Positions 1-6,258 of a stretch of 6,258 nt of DNA are shown in pieces. This stretch comes from Rhodospirillales bacterium (GTDB lineage: Bacteria; Pseudomonadota; Alphaproteobacteria; Rhodospirillales; JAOUPW01), in the NCBI GenBank assembly GCA_029879665.1, contig JAOUPW010000128.1:1-6258 (forward strand), in the 5' to 3' direction. Each line of letters starts with the position of its first letter. The first letter of the stretch is position 1. Position numbers and translations under genes: made by a program. Below the pieces are notes generated by a model, which was not told the origin of the DNA, ran no database searches, and saw only the letters and a list, made by a program, of their open reading frames with translations.

Positions 1-39
1 TGGCCCTGTATTTGGTTCTGCTGAGCCTTCACCGGACGG

Positions 40-1326
40 TTATCGGGGTTCCCCCGTTTTTTCTTCCGTAATGTTCGGCGTGATCTCCGGATCGGAAAGG
101 GTGAAGATTTCCTGTTTTTCCCGGACACCGCGAAAGCTGTGTTCGCCCAAGGATGCCCACGCATCCGACGACATGCGGACGAATTCTCCGGACGCCAGGA
201 TCGGTTTCTTGAGGGTTTTGCAGAGTCCTTCCAGCCGTGCGGCTTCGTTGGCGGCGGCGCCGATGACGGTGAATTCCAGACGTTCCGGCGCGCCGATATT
301 GCCGTAGGTCAGATCCCCCACGTGTAAGCCGATGCCGTATCCCAGGGGCGATTCTCCCTGTTCCTTCCGTTCACGGTTGTACTCATTCATCCGGGCCATG
401 GCATCACGGACTGCCGCGACGGCGCTTCGACACGCGCTTTCGGGGGATTTGCAACGATCTTCTTCATCTTCTTCGGGTGCGCTGATCGGGAAAATGGCAA
501 GAACGGCGTCGCCGATAAACCTGAGAACTTCTCCATTATGGTCAAGGACCGCGCCGGCCATGCACTCGAAAAACCGGTTGAGGAGGAGAAGAAATTCCGC
601 CCGCGGCATGGAATCGGCCAACGGGGTGGAATCTCTGAGGTCGCAGAACCAGATTACCGCGTGGATATCTTCGCCGTCACCGCGTTTGACCAGCCCGTCA
701 AGAACTCGGGCTCCGGAATGTTTGCCGAGATAGGTTTCAAGAAGGGTTTCGGCCGTACGCCTGAGGGCATGAACTTCCAACAGCCGGGAAAGGATGGGCA
801 GCATCCCATAAAGCTGTTCCAGTTCCCGCGTTGAAAACCCGCCCGCCCGGTCGGCGGCGAAGGTGATGGCATTGATCTTGCCGTCGGAAAAATAAATGGG
901 CATGGCGACGTAATCGGTCGCGCCTTCTTCCTGGAGTTCCTTGAGGATTGGGTAATCCATGGGAAGTCCAGGCACGTCCAGCCGCCGGCGGATGCCGCCG
1001 GCATTGTTTTCGAAGAAAGCAGCGAAGGGGCTGTCCTGATAGGCGCTGGTTTGAAGAATGCTGTGAGGCGCGGAAAAAATTTCCGCCTTTCCCGTGGATT
1101 TCATCCAGGTATAGCCGGTGGCCACCACCTGGGGATGCAGGGTGCGGATATTGATCCGCAAGCGGTAAAGGGGGAAGCCGAATTCCACCAAATATGCGCC
1201 GAGGCTTTCGGTAAGGATAACGGGATCCGTAATGTTCCAGGCTTCCGCCAGCAGCCACTCGACAATGGGGTTTTCGTGCCAGGGGGGCGTTTCCAATTCG
1301 TTTGAAGTCGAGACGGCTTCTAGCAT
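40..1326 (-). CDS. Class III adenylate/guanylate cyclase with N-terminal GAF-like sensory region
   Basis: A 428-residue soluble protein expected to make a cyclic nucleotide (probably cAMP) from its NTP in the cytoplasm. No signal peptide or membrane segment is visible. Residues about 20-190 resemble the GAF-like sensory region of rhizobial-type cyclases, with the family-like stretches LHPQ, SPF, GATDYVAMP and GGFS. LLETYLG (195-201) links it to the catalytic domain, about 220-410. There the two metal-binding Asp are present (D229 in FCDLRDST, D273 in FIGD), as are the transition-state residues N360 and R364. Of the base-recognition pair, the usual Lys before FIGD is Arg (R269) and the partner is Thr (T353 in EFTVIG). 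An acidic insert (about 285-291) follows the second metal site. The ATG at 1326 has GGAG nine bases upstream. The gene is divergent from the flavin reductase across 220 bases. The family is confident; the substrate is not. Confidence 0.93.
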   Translation of the reverse strand: MLEAVSTSNELETPPWHENPIVEWLLAEAWNITDPVILTESLGAYLVEFGFPLYRLRINIRTLHPQVVATGYTWMKSTGKAEIFSAPHSILQTSAYQDSPFAAFFENNAGGIRRRLDVPGLPMDYPILKELQEEGATDYVAMPIYFSDGKINAITFAADRAGGFSTRELEQLYGMLPILSRLLEVHALRRTAETLLETYLGKHSGARVLDGLVKRGDGEDIHAVIWFCDLRDSTPLADSMPRAEFLLLLNRFFECMAGAVLDHNGEVLRFIGDAVLAIFPISAPEEDEEDRCKSPESACRSAVAAVRDAMARMNEYNRERKEQGESPLGYGIGLHVGDLTYGNIGAPERLEFTVIGAAANEAARLEGLCKTLKKPILASGEFVRMSSDAWASLGEHSFRGVREKQEIFTLSDPEITPNITEEKTGEPR

Positions 1327-1390
1327 GACTTCCGGCTCCGGTCAGTTCGTTCCGATAGTGAGATGCGTGCTTTGGAAGATATAGGCGGAT

Positions 1391-1410
1391 TGTCCTGGAA
1401 TGAAAGGACA
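1391..1410. repeat. Short inverted repeat upstream of the cyclase gene
   Basis: TGTCCT and AGGACA form a perfect 6-base inverted repeat around an 8-base spacer, 65-84 bases upstream of the cyclase ATG in the divergent intergenic region. It could be a repressor or activator site, or a small hairpin in the cyclase leader. No T-tract follows on either strand, so it is not a terminator. A 6-base repeat can arise by chance, so the functional call is weak. Confidence 0.25.
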
Positions 1411-1546
1411 GGGACCATTCGATTTTTGCGCCCGCGCCGCCTCCGTGGCTATGGCTTGCCGTGTTGTCGACACTGCTTTCATCTCCCAAGATAGTAGCTT
1501 ACATTTCTGAAACTTTGATGGTATGCGATATGGATTAGAGGCTTAA

Positions 1547-2161
1547 ATGTTTTATAAAACCGACGATAACAACCACAGTCTCCCCCATGACCCTTTTAAA
1601 AGCTGCGTAGCCCCCCGGCCGATCGGTTGGATTTCGTCGGTGAGCAGTAAGGGTATTGTTAATCTGGCGCCCTACAGTTTTTACAACGCGGTGTCCTCCA
1701 ATCCCCCGATTGTCATGTATGCCAACAGTGGAGCTGCAGATCGCAGAACCAAGGATACCTTGGCGAATATTCTCGAAACCAAGGAGTTCGTCGCCAATAT
1801 GGCGACTTGGGATCTGAAGGATCAGATGAATATTTCATGCACGCCCTTTCCGCCGGAAGTGGATGAAATCATGGAGAGCGGCTTATCGCCGGCTCCGAGC
1901 GAGCTGGTTGCCCCGCCCAGAGTCAAGGAATCACCCATCAGTCTTGAATGTGTTCTGGTGCAGACGGTTGAATTGCCGTGCACGGACCCCGGGGGCAGAA
2001 ATACCGCCGTGTTCGGACAGGTTGTCGGGATTCATATTCATGAAGATGTGATGACGGAAGGTCTTATCGATATTACGAAACTAAAACCCATCAGCCGGCT
2101 GGGGTATCAGGATTATGCGCTGATTGATAACGCCTTCACCATGAAACGGCCGAAGGGCTAG
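1547..2161 (+). CDS. Flavin reductase-like, FMN-binding split-barrel protein
   Basis: A 204-residue cytoplasmic protein of the flavin reductase-like family (COG1853 type), which binds FMN in a split beta-barrel. Members are NAD(P)H:flavin reductases, flavoredoxins or FMN-dependent oxidoreductases. Recognisable segments are PRPIGWISSVS (23-33), then G36, N39 and LAPYSFYNAVS (40-50), the core expected to contact FMN phosphate and ring. These are followed by KDTLANILETKEFVANMA (69-86), RVKESPISLEC (125-135), GQVVGIHI (157-164) and RLGYQDY (184-190). Length is typical and both ends look intact. The ATG at 1547 is preceded by AGAGG at 1537-1541, five bases away. It appears to be a single-gene unit, divergent from the cyclase. 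Its electron donor and substrate cannot be told from the sequence, and no partner monooxygenase lies in the window. Confidence 0.93.
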   Translation: MFYKTDDNNHSLPHDPFKSCVAPRPIGWISSVSSKGIVNLAPYSFYNAVSSNPPIVMYANSGAADRRTKDTLANILETKEFVANMATWDLKDQMNISCTPFPPEVDEIMESGLSPAPSELVAPPRVKESPISLECVLVQTVELPCTDPGGRNTAVFGQVVGIHIHEDVMTEGLIDITKLKPISRLGYQDYALIDNAFTMKRPKG

Positions 2162-2211
2162 GGGGCCAATTCCACGAAAATATACTGGAAAACCCATGTT
2201 TTTTAATAACA

Positions 2212-2227
2212 TGTGATTGTGGTCACA
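2212..2227 (+). promoter_or_regulatory. Perfect CRP (cAMP receptor protein) binding site
   Basis: TGTGATTGTGGTCACA has both consensus CRP half-sites, TGTGA and TCACA, separated by exactly six bases with no mismatch. It lies in the gap between the flavin reductase and the 237-residue prefix-domain gene, centred about 73 bases upstream of the latter's ATG. That CRP recognises this sequence is established knowledge. That the host has a CRP of this specificity is inferred, since none is encoded here. The window does contain a class III nucleotide cyclase. Confidence 0.7.
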
Positions 2228-2261
2228 GAATTTTCCGGTCCCCGTCGCCATAATGACGCCT
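2226..2261 (+). promoter_or_regulatory. Predicted class II CRP-dependent promoter for the 2293-3006 gene
   Basis: CATAAT at 2249-2254 matches the -10 consensus in five of six positions. A start site seven bases after it, at about 2261, puts the centre of the CRP site (2219.5) at -41.5, the standard class II activation geometry. The -35 position (2226-2231, CAGAAT) does not resemble TTGACA and overlaps the end of the CRP site, as expected for an activator-dependent promoter. The leader would be about 32 bases long. The start site is predicted, not observed. Confidence 0.5.
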
Positions 2262-2267
2262 CGTCAT
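2253..2267. repeat. Inverted repeat over the predicted transcription start
   Basis: ATGACG-CCT-CGTCAT is a perfect 6-base inverted repeat with a 3-base spacer. It overlaps the last two bases of the predicted -10 box and covers the predicted start site at about 2261. A repressor bound here would block the CRP-linked promoter. Because the start lies inside it, a full hairpin would not form in that transcript. Function is inferred from position only. Confidence 0.35.
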
Positions 2268-2280
2268 CAATGACATCTTC

Positions 2281-2287
2281 GGGGAGA
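2281..2287 (+). promoter_or_regulatory. Strong Shine-Dalgarno sequence for the 2293 start
   Basis: GGGGAGA ends five bases before the ATG at 2293. It is the clearest ribosome binding site in the window, and it settles the start of the otherwise unrecognised downstream gene and supports its being translated. Confidence 0.7.
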
Positions 2288-2292
2288 GTTTC

Positions 2293-3006
2293 ATGGCCAA
2301 GCGGCTCGGTGATATGGGTGATTTATTCTCCAACGAAAGCGCCCCTTACACGTCTTCGTCGGACTTGCCCGCGCACCATGAAGTTCTTGTCCCGATTCTG
2401 GTAACTCCCCCGGAAAATGGCGATATCACCGTCCAGGCGGCGCCCGGACAGGTTTATTTCATCGATGCCATGGCGCAGGATCTCGCCCAGTTTGACCGTG
2501 ACGGCGGCAGCCTGGTTGTCCATCAGCCCTATGGCGGGGCAGTGGTTTTGCAGGATTTTCTGGCCCTTACGGCAAGCACTTGCCCCCCCGCCTTAACGCT
2601 TTCGGACGGGGTATTGATTCAGGCCGATGAAATCGTAAGCCGAATGTGCGGAGGTATTCAGGGAAAACAGGGATTCAGTTCAGGCGCAAATGGGAGAGTA
2701 AATAATGGCCTTAATGGTTACGACGGCAATGACCTTTTCAGTGCTGGTGATTTTGACTTTTATGATGAAGATGACTTTGACTTCCCTCGGAACAAAGAAA
2801 GCGCGCCGGACAGCTCGTCGGGGGAAAACCCGCTTCATTCTCGATTGAGTGCCGACTCCGGGCCCGATCTAGATCAGGGCCCGGTTCAGGGCCCGGTTCA
2901 GGGCCCGGTTCAGGGTTTGTCGCACGTGCCGACGAAAATTGTTCTCGGTTTGGATGATGACGACGACGGAGAGGTCATCGACCGACCTCTCCCATTCGAT
3001 TATTGA
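2293..3006 (+). CDS. Acidic protein with T1SS-adhesin prefix-like domain and QGPV repeats; function unknown
   Basis: A 237-residue protein I cannot assign to a named family. Residues about 36-118 follow the pattern of the N-terminal prefix domain of large alphaproteobacterial type I-secreted (BapA-like, VCBS or cadherin-repeat) adhesins: ITVQAAPGQ, FDRDGGSLVV, GGAVVLQDFLAL, then PALTLSDGVLIQADEIV. A Gly/Asn-rich stretch (119-146) follows, with one degenerate RTX-like nonapeptide at 142-150 (GYDGNDLFS). After that come an acidic aromatic patch (153-164, DFDFYDEDDFDF), three QGPV repeats (195-206), a DDDDD run (221-225) and the C-terminus PLPFDY. There is no Sec signal peptide, membrane segment, adhesin repeat array or clear RTX block. 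Start and ribosome site are strong, and a CRP-type promoter lies upstream. It could be a stand-alone secreted protein or regulator, or the surviving N-terminus of a truncated adhesin. The coding call is firm; the domain likeness is by eye. Confidence 0.8.
   Translation: MAKRLGDMGDLFSNESAPYTSSSDLPAHHEVLVPILVTPPENGDITVQAAPGQVYFIDAMAQDLAQFDRDGGSLVVHQPYGGAVVLQDFLALTASTCPPALTLSDGVLIQADEIVSRMCGGIQGKQGFSSGANGRVNNGLNGYDGNDLFSAGDFDFYDEDDFDFPRNKESAPDSSSGENPLHSRLSADSGPDLDQGPVQGPVQGPVQGLSHVPTKIVLGLDDDDDGEVIDRPLPFDY
2875..2915 (+). repeat. 12-base in-frame tandem repeat encoding QGPV
   Basis: CAGGGCCCGGTT is repeated three times without a mismatch (2875-2886, 2887-2898, 2899-2910), followed by a partial copy, CAGGG. 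Each unit is four codons, so a change in copy number keeps the frame. Just upstream are another GGGCCC (2860-2865) and the palindrome GATCTAGATC (2866-2875), making this a locally symmetrical, slippage-prone stretch inside the gene. Confidence 0.9.
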
Positions 3007-3039
3007 TCACCCAGCTTCCCTGTCCATACAGAAACAATA

Positions 3040-4221
<1,182 letters not shown>

Positions 4222-4417
4222 TATTTCTACTTTCAATCAAATTTTCGTATACAAACCCGGGTAATGTCTTCAGCCATAGTTTCGCTCACGAAGGCCCTGT
4301 TTGCCAAGGGTTCTTGCGTTTCTTTTCGGGTATTATGATAGGCCCGTGGTAAGGGGCATAATGTGCAATAGGATGAAAAACCGGCGTGGGTATAATGTTC
4401 AGGAGCGGGCGTTGGGA

Positions 4418-5386
4418 ATGAAAAGCATTTTAAATTGGCGACCGTCCTGCATTCTTTCCTTGGCGGCGGCGATCATGATTGTTGCTGCCGGACCTTCGGC
4501 CTATGCCCAGGCCATTTCCTGCGACGCGCTGATTGATAAACTGACCAAATCCGCCGAGGAACCGAGAGTCGCAATAAATCCCATTAATCAGACGGTTCTC
4601 GTTACCTCGACCCAGGGGCATTGTTCCGAATCCATCGAGGAATGGTCAATGCGCACCCAGGGAAGGGGGCTGAGAGGGTTGTTTAAAAAACCCGAAACCA
4701 AACAGCCACCGCCGCCGACACGCCAAGCCCCGCCGACGGAAGAACAGGAACCGGTTGATAAAGATCAGAGGCCTGAACTCCTGATACATCCGCTCGACAA
4801 GCAGGCCCCCTTGCCCAAACCGGCGCAACCTCTGGGCAGCGAGGTAAAGTCCACAGAGTCTTGCTCATTGCAACTGAAGGAATATTGGCGGGGAACGACC
4901 CTGGAAATCAACGGCTCGGTGTATTGGCTGATTTCCGTTTATACCATCGACCTTAACAAGGATCTAGTTACCGATAACGTCGGCTTTCGTCTTATTTCCA
5001 GCAAACGGAAAGAACTGATCATCCGTTATTTTGATTCCCGGGGCGGGCTTGCCGCAAAGAGTATTCCAGAATTGAGGCTGGAGGATGAGACGGTCATTCC
5101 GAAATTCTGTTTTGGCCAGTTGAATTTTGAAGCAAATCTGGAACCGGTCGATATCGGGGAAAAGAAGATGTTCGAAGTTCCCGATCTGGCGAAGGAGGCT
5201 GAAGACAGGAAGAGAGCCGCCGAAAAAGGCGATGGATGGGGAATGGGAATATGGATTACTCTTTTTGCAATCGTTCTCGTTCTCGCGGTCGGAGGATTTT
5301 TCCTGTGGCGCCACTTGTCATCGGGCAAAACTAAGGAAGCGGAAGATCCCGAGGAAGAAACTGACGAAGACGATCCTTTTGCGTGA
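4418..5386 (+). CDS. Exported protein with a single C-terminal membrane anchor; function unknown
   Basis: I do not recognise this 322-residue protein. From the ATG at 4418 it has a Sec signal peptide (1-30, cleavage after AYA) and a periplasmic part with four cysteines (C35, C69, C149, C231), which could form two disulfides. A Pro/Gln-rich linker (about 92-140) separates two lobes; the second (about 145-255) looks beta-rich. A charged helix (256-270) precedes one transmembrane segment (about 276-298), then basic residues and a very acidic tail ending DEDDPFA. This predicts type I topology, tail in the cytoplasm. The frame is open upstream to a TTG at 4301, but a 39-residue extension would bury the signal peptide. 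AGGAG at 4401-4405 is 12 bases from this ATG and six from a TTG at 4412, so the exact start is uncertain. It is probably co-transcribed with the lipoprotein gene that follows. Confidence 0.85.
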   Translation: MKSILNWRPSCILSLAAAIMIVAAGPSAYAQAISCDALIDKLTKSAEEPRVAINPINQTVLVTSTQGHCSESIEEWSMRTQGRGLRGLFKKPETKQPPPPTRQAPPTEEQEPVDKDQRPELLIHPLDKQAPLPKPAQPLGSEVKSTESCSLQLKEYWRGTTLEINGSVYWLISVYTIDLNKDLVTDNVGFRLISSKRKELIIRYFDSRGGLAAKSIPELRLEDETVIPKFCFGQLNFEANLEPVDIGEKKMFEVPDLAKEAEDRKRAAEKGDGWGMGIWITLFAIVLVLAVGGFFLWRHLSSGKTKEAEDPEEETDEDDPFA

Positions 5387-5397
5387 GAAAATTTTCT

Positions 5398-5931
5398 ATG
5401 AAACACGGATGTAATTATTTTTTCTTTCTTGTTTTTCTTTTTCTTTCCGGGTGCGCCACGGAAGAGTCCGCGCCGGCACCTGTGGATTTGCCCGCTCCCG
5501 CGCCTGAGACAAAGAATGTTCTTAGCGTCGCCCTTCAGGATTTTACCGGGCTTAAGCTTGGCATGACGGTCGATGAAGTATTGGCGTCGGCAAGGGGGGA
5601 ATGTTCGCCGAAAGGATATTTTGGCGGCGATGAAAACGGCAGCGTGACCGAACTCGTGTGCATGCTGGAAGAAAATGAGGGCGGCGTTGTCCGGGTCGGA
5701 TTCTCCAAACCCGAGAAAGGACACAAGACGTGGCGACTGTATCTGAAACTTACAGGGGACCCTACCCGGGACTCACCGGTAATCCTGAAGATGCTCGAAG
5801 CCTATGGTCCGCCCAAGGGCGAGCATATGCCGCTGGAGTTGTGGTGGCGCCAGGATAGGCAAAATCTCCGTATTATTGGAGAAAAGGAAGGGTTGCGCCT
5901 TCAACTCTGGGACATTCGCCTGAATCTTTAA
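5398..5931 (+). CDS. Putative lipoprotein; function unknown
   Basis: A 177-residue protein with a short, very hydrophobic signal ending in the lipobox LSGC, so it should be cut and lipidated at C19. A Pro/Ala-rich tether (24-37) leads to a globular domain. That domain opens with FTGLKLGMTVDEVLASARGEC (49-69), a layout recalling small SmpA-like or 'GxxLGMs' periplasmic domains, and continues with VRVGFSKP (98-105), YGPPKG (136-141) and LELWW (146-150). C69 and C88 could form a disulfide. An alternative GTG start at 5383 overlaps the upstream stop (GTGA, 5383-5386), which would add five residues and suggest translational coupling; Shine-Dalgarno signals are weak for both starts. Whether the lipoprotein sits in the inner or outer membrane is unclear. 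Its stop overlaps that of the acetyltransferase on the other strand. Confidence 0.85.
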   Translation: MKHGCNYFFFLVFLFLSGCATEESAPAPVDLPAPAPETKNVLSVALQDFTGLKLGMTVDEVLASARGECSPKGYFGGDENGSVTELVCMLEENEGGVVRVGFSKPEKGHKTWRLYLKLTGDPTRDSPVILKMLEAYGPPKGEHMPLELWWRQDRQNLRIIGEKEGLRLQLWDIRLNL

Positions 5932-6258
5932 GTCAGTGCCGCAGCCCGCGCGCGCGTGACGTCGCCGGATGGGCGGGGGGCGCCGGTGTTGCCAAGTTCG
6001 AGAACCAATAGCCGGTTCGTATCGGTTCCCATGGTTATTCCCTTCGGCGCGGCGGGCGTAAACCCAAAGCGACCGTAATAATCCATGTCTCCCACCAGCA
6101 AGACGATCATATGTCCTTTTTCACCGGCAATAGCCAGACTGAGAGTGATCAGTCCGGCGCCGATACCGGCGCCATGCAGGTCGGGATCCACCGCCAATGG
6201 CCCCAGGAGAAGCGCCGGGGTCATTGCTTTGCCAATATTGATTGGCCAATAGCGCACT
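5928..6258 (-). CDS. GNAT-family N-acetyltransferase, YhbS type (partial, 5' end outside window)
   Basis: The 109 C-terminal residues of a GNAT acetyltransferase like COG3153 (YhbS), which moves the acetyl group of acetyl-CoA to an amine of unknown identity. The first visible residues, VRYWPINIG, match the interior of such proteins (a 'GxVRxWP' strand). The GTG at 6257 is therefore very unlikely to be the true start, and roughly 60 residues are probably missing. Clear landmarks are LLLGPLAVDPDLHGAGIGAGL, which contains the acetyl-CoA pyrophosphate loop (with His where Gln or Arg is usual), then GHMIVLLVGDMDYYGRFGF, a hallmark of this subfamily. A short Ala/Arg-rich tail ends the protein. It converges on the lipoprotein gene with overlapping stops. 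Confidence 0.9.
   Translation of the reverse strand, partial: VRYWPINIGKAMTPALLLGPLAVDPDLHGAGIGAGLITLSLAIAGEKGHMIVLLVGDMDYYGRFGFTPAAPKGITMGTDTNRLLVLELGNTGAPRPSGDVTRARAAALT

Noticed and set aside
737..1489. 250-residue open frame on the minus strand overlapping the cyclase gene
   Set aside because: It is a shadow frame, rich in His, Arg, Ser and Pro with no recognisable motif, while the overlapping cyclase frame carries family motifs over the same DNA.
1499..1527. Weak -35/-10 pair (TTACAT, 17 bases, TATGCG) ahead of the flavin reductase
   Set aside because: The spacing is right but both hexamers match poorly, so I do not list it as a promoter.
2195..2213. CATGTT-N7-AACATG inverted repeat after the flavin reductase gene as a terminator
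   Set aside because: The stem is short and AT-rich with no following T-tract, and its right arm runs into the CRP site. It may be chance or part of that operator region.
3007..3039. Bidirectional terminator between the convergent 2293 gene and gcdH
   Set aside because: No hairpin with a T-tract is visible on either strand in these 33 bases.
4391..4396. Perfect TATAAT as the promoter of the 4418 gene
   Set aside because: The implied start at about 4403 falls inside the AGGAG ribosome site, and there is no -35 match 17 bases upstream (ATAGGA), so it would give an almost leaderless transcript without a usable ribosome site. Other upstream -10-like boxes (TATGAT at 4334, CATAAT at 4357) also lack good -35 partners.
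5026..5724. 232-residue minus-strand frame across the two envelope genes
   Set aside because: The plus-strand frames show a signal peptide, lipobox and membrane helix; the antisense product is low-complexity Ser/Lys/Phe-rich sequence typical of a shadow.

Overview
The window looks like chromosomal DNA of an alphaproteobacterium, possibly near the Rhodospirillales; that placement is an inference from protein style only. The pointers are a GAF-like plus class III cyclase of the kind common in Rhizobiales and Rhodospirillales, a closely conserved glutaryl-CoA dehydrogenase, moderately GC-rich coding DNA, and a small protein resembling the N-terminal 'prefix' of alphaproteobacterial type I-secreted adhesins. 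I saw no rRNA, tRNA, CRISPR array, insertion sequence or integrase.

Layout. A class III nucleotide cyclase (40-1326, minus) is divergent from a flavin reductase-family FMN protein (1547-2161, plus). A 131-base gap then holds a perfect CRP consensus, TGTGA-N6-TCACA, at 2212-2227. It is placed exactly as in a class II CRP-activated promoter relative to a CATAAT -10 box. This promoter faces an unrecognised 237-residue acidic protein (2293-3006, plus) with a T1SS-prefix-like domain and a QGPV tandem repeat. Glutaryl-CoA dehydrogenase (3040-4221, minus) converges on it with about 33 bases between stops. Divergent from gcdH is a pair of envelope genes: a signal-peptide protein with one C-terminal membrane anchor (4418-5386) and a lipoprotein (5398-5931, or from a GTG at 5383 that overlaps the upstream stop). 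The window ends inside a GNAT acetyltransferase of the YhbS type (5928-6258, minus, 5' end missing). Its stop codon shares the palindrome TTAA with the lipoprotein stop.

How the genes may work together. The strongest link is cyclic-nucleotide signalling: a cyclase gene lies under 1 kb from a textbook CRP operator that seems to drive the prefix-domain protein. The cyclase has Arg where class III enzymes usually have the base-recognising Lys, so its product is uncertain. The two envelope genes look co-transcribed and may act together in the periplasm. The flavin reductase, gcdH and the acetyltransferase look like independent metabolic genes. The most promising candidates for something undescribed are the CRP-linked prefix-domain orphan and the envelope gene pair.
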